In this document: positions 62,987 to 64,000 of the stretch, piece after piece | How the letters are laid out: each line of letters starts with the position of its first letter | How positions within the stretch are numbered: position 1 is the first letter of the stretch | Source of the DNA: Gracilaria gracilis | Taxonomy: Eukaryota; Rhodophyta; Florideophyceae; Gracilariales; Gracilariaceae | Assembly (NCBI GenBank): GCA_030374805.1 | Contig: JARGSG010000207.1 | Span: forward strand, 434,001-498,000 | DNA: 64,000 nt | Direction: 5' to 3' | Translations under genes and position numbers: made by a program | The notes under the pieces: model-generated | What the model saw: only the letters and a program-made list of their open reading frames with translations | What the model was told of the DNA's origin: nothing | Database searches by the model: none

Positions 62987-63259
62987 ATGACCCAAAGCTC
63001 TCGCTTCCACCATGATTTCAGTACGCAACAATATGTGCGTATCACGCCGGTTCTTTTACCTGATCTCGCCGACGATATAGGGGTTGGGTGGAAAGGACGT
63101 CGTCAATGGTTTCTTTGGCGACAAAAGCGGTACATGCGGAGCGCATTGTCGTGTGCACACCTTACGCGGCGAGCTCTAGAGGTTGAATGGAGAGGTTCAG
63201 TGAAGAAGAAGGCGATAATCGTCGCAAACGAAACGCTTCTGCGGTCGAAAACACCTTAG
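62987..63259 (+). CDS. small basic protein, unknown
   Basis: 90 residues, starting MTQSSRFHHDFS, with an Arg/Trp-rich middle (GWKGRRQWFLWRQKRY) and a basic C-terminus (GSVKKKAIIVANETLLRSK). The build would suit a mitochondrial or plastid ribosomal or assembly protein, but I recognise no family. It lies between the spliced gene and the partial gene with good spacing, and the rare overlap with other frames makes it more credible than most short ORFs here. Confidence 0.4.
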   Translation: MTQSSRFHHDFSTQQYVRITPVLLPDLADDIGVGWKGRRQWFLWRQKRYMRSALSCAHLTRRALEVEWRGSVKKKAIIVANETLLRSKTP

Positions 63260-63612
63260 GTACCTAATACTTTCTTTGTACCATATTATAGCCCCGTGAG
63301 TGTAGCACGGCTACTGATTTGTGGTTTGTGGCTACGGTGTAGAGATAAGTGTTATAGGTTGTTGGGGTTCTTAGCATACCCCCGCGTACGAGTAATTCAC
63401 GTACGCGTTTCATAAATGAGAGAGATATAGGGTTATGTAGTTACCTTACGAGCTTCCCTCACTATCGGTGTGCAAATCTCAATAGGAAGACCTTCTGCTT
63501 CAACCTAAAACCATGAACCGTCTCGATTAATACTCGAAGCGAAACCCGCGAAAAGTTACTATCAAAGGTGCCAGGTATTCGGGTCGATCTACGGTGCTCA
63601 TGCTCCTTTCCG
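63260..63612. other. intergenic region
   Basis: No gene. A short near-repeat GTACGAGTAATTCACGTACG forms an inverted pair near 63386-63410, which could be a terminator-like or regulatory hairpin. Confidence 0.4.
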
Positions 63613-64000
63613 TTAGAGACTATCATAATCTTCGGAGCGACTGTGTAAGGCTTCCCTCACTTCGTCGAAGTCAGTGTGCCCATATCGCCTCTGAGTGTAC
63701 TTCACACTCTTCAACGAATCGCCTAGAGCTTGCAAAGCTCTCCTTCCAGCTTGAGGAACCGTAGCCATCCCAGCAACGATAGAAATCTGTTCAAGTTGAA
63801 CGCCTTCGCAGGATTTCCGTACAAGCTTTCCTTGACGAGAGCTCAATAGAGCAGGGTTGAAGATACTTGGAAACGGAATAGGTAGAGTTACTGGCAACCC
63901 AATTGTTTCGTGGATAGGAAGCTCATCAGACATCCCACGAGACGACATAATCTCAACAGACCGTTGCGTAATTGTCTCTTCCGCCAAAGTTTCACGAGTA
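63613..64000 (-). CDS. 3' part of an unidentified gene leaving the right edge
   Basis: The frame is open to the window edge, so only the C-terminal 128 or so residues are visible. They include MSDELPIHETIGLPVTLPIP, a basic QGKLVRKSCEG patch, LEQISIVAGMATVPQAGRRAL, and end in DFDEVREALHSRSEDYDSL, an acidic helical tail. No family recognised. The remainder must lie to the right. Confidence 0.55.
   Translation of the reverse strand, partial: TRETLAEETITQRSVEIMSSRGMSDELPIHETIGLPVTLPIPFPSIFNPALLSSRQGKLVRKSCEGVQLEQISIVAGMATVPQAGRRALQALGDSLKSVKYTQRRYGHTDFDEVREALHSRSEDYDSL

Noticed and set aside
1..64000. CRISPR arrays, bacterial operons, rRNA genes
   Set aside because: None seen: there are no regularly spaced repeats, no Shine-Dalgarno-led gene strings and no rRNA-like conserved stretches.

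Overview
The window looks like nuclear DNA of a photosynthetic eukaryote, most plausibly a red alga of the Chondrus type. This is an inference: almost every housekeeping gene is a single open frame, two proteins carry plastid-style leaders (a TadA deaminase and a twin-arginine lumenal-type protein), and genes sit close together beside a dense block of decayed transposons. The one intron I can support (62105-62195) has an ordinary GTAAGT donor. No database search was possible.

Positions 1 to about 41,000 are a transposon island. In order it holds: a pogo/Jerky-like transposase broken by one stop (82-2298); two related piggyBac-like pseudogenes (3061-5402, 7201-8710), the first split by an inverted solo LTR and followed by an LTR plus orphan gag-like frame; a 5.07-kb element with 141-bp terminal inverted repeats built from CGGTGAG heptamers (10108-15177), whose large transposase appears to carry a PD-(D/E)XK nuclease-like module inside it; a second pogo relic (16595-18306); a piggyBac element bounded by TTAA (20883-26921) that holds its transposase, a small convergent ORF, and a PIF/Harbinger transposase plus Myb/SANT pair; a Harbinger-type fragment (27092-27622); a full-length Copia element with 229-bp LTRs and a TGAGA target duplication (27727-35270), itself hit by a solo LTR inside integrase (31711-32494); a third pogo relic (35640-37391); and a hAT element with a perfect 8-bp target duplication (38136-40998). 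Most of these transposases keep one frame for long stretches and are broken mainly by TGA, TAA and TAG codons, which suggests C-to-T decay of methylated DNA.

Between 37,618 and 43,492 on the minus strand lies a strange gene: zinc-knuckle-like repeats followed by a membrane region that reads like a decayed proton-pumping pyrophosphatase (VVP family). The hAT element landed in its distal part.

From 43.6 kb to the right edge the window is ordinary and gene-rich. It encodes a DDX51/Dbp6-type helicase and MAK16 (convergent, both in large-subunit ribosome assembly), a secreted protein, an F-box/LRR protein, a zinc-ribbon plus RRM protein, plastid-type TadA, a UAS/UIM/UBX cofactor of p97/Cdc48, PPME1 (protein phosphatase methylesterase), CCT2 (with one frameshift), a phosphoglycerate-mutase-like protein lacking the catalytic histidine, a spliced two-helix membrane protein, a small ORF, and a partial gene leaving the right edge. 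Neighbouring genes are often convergent or divergent with short spacers.
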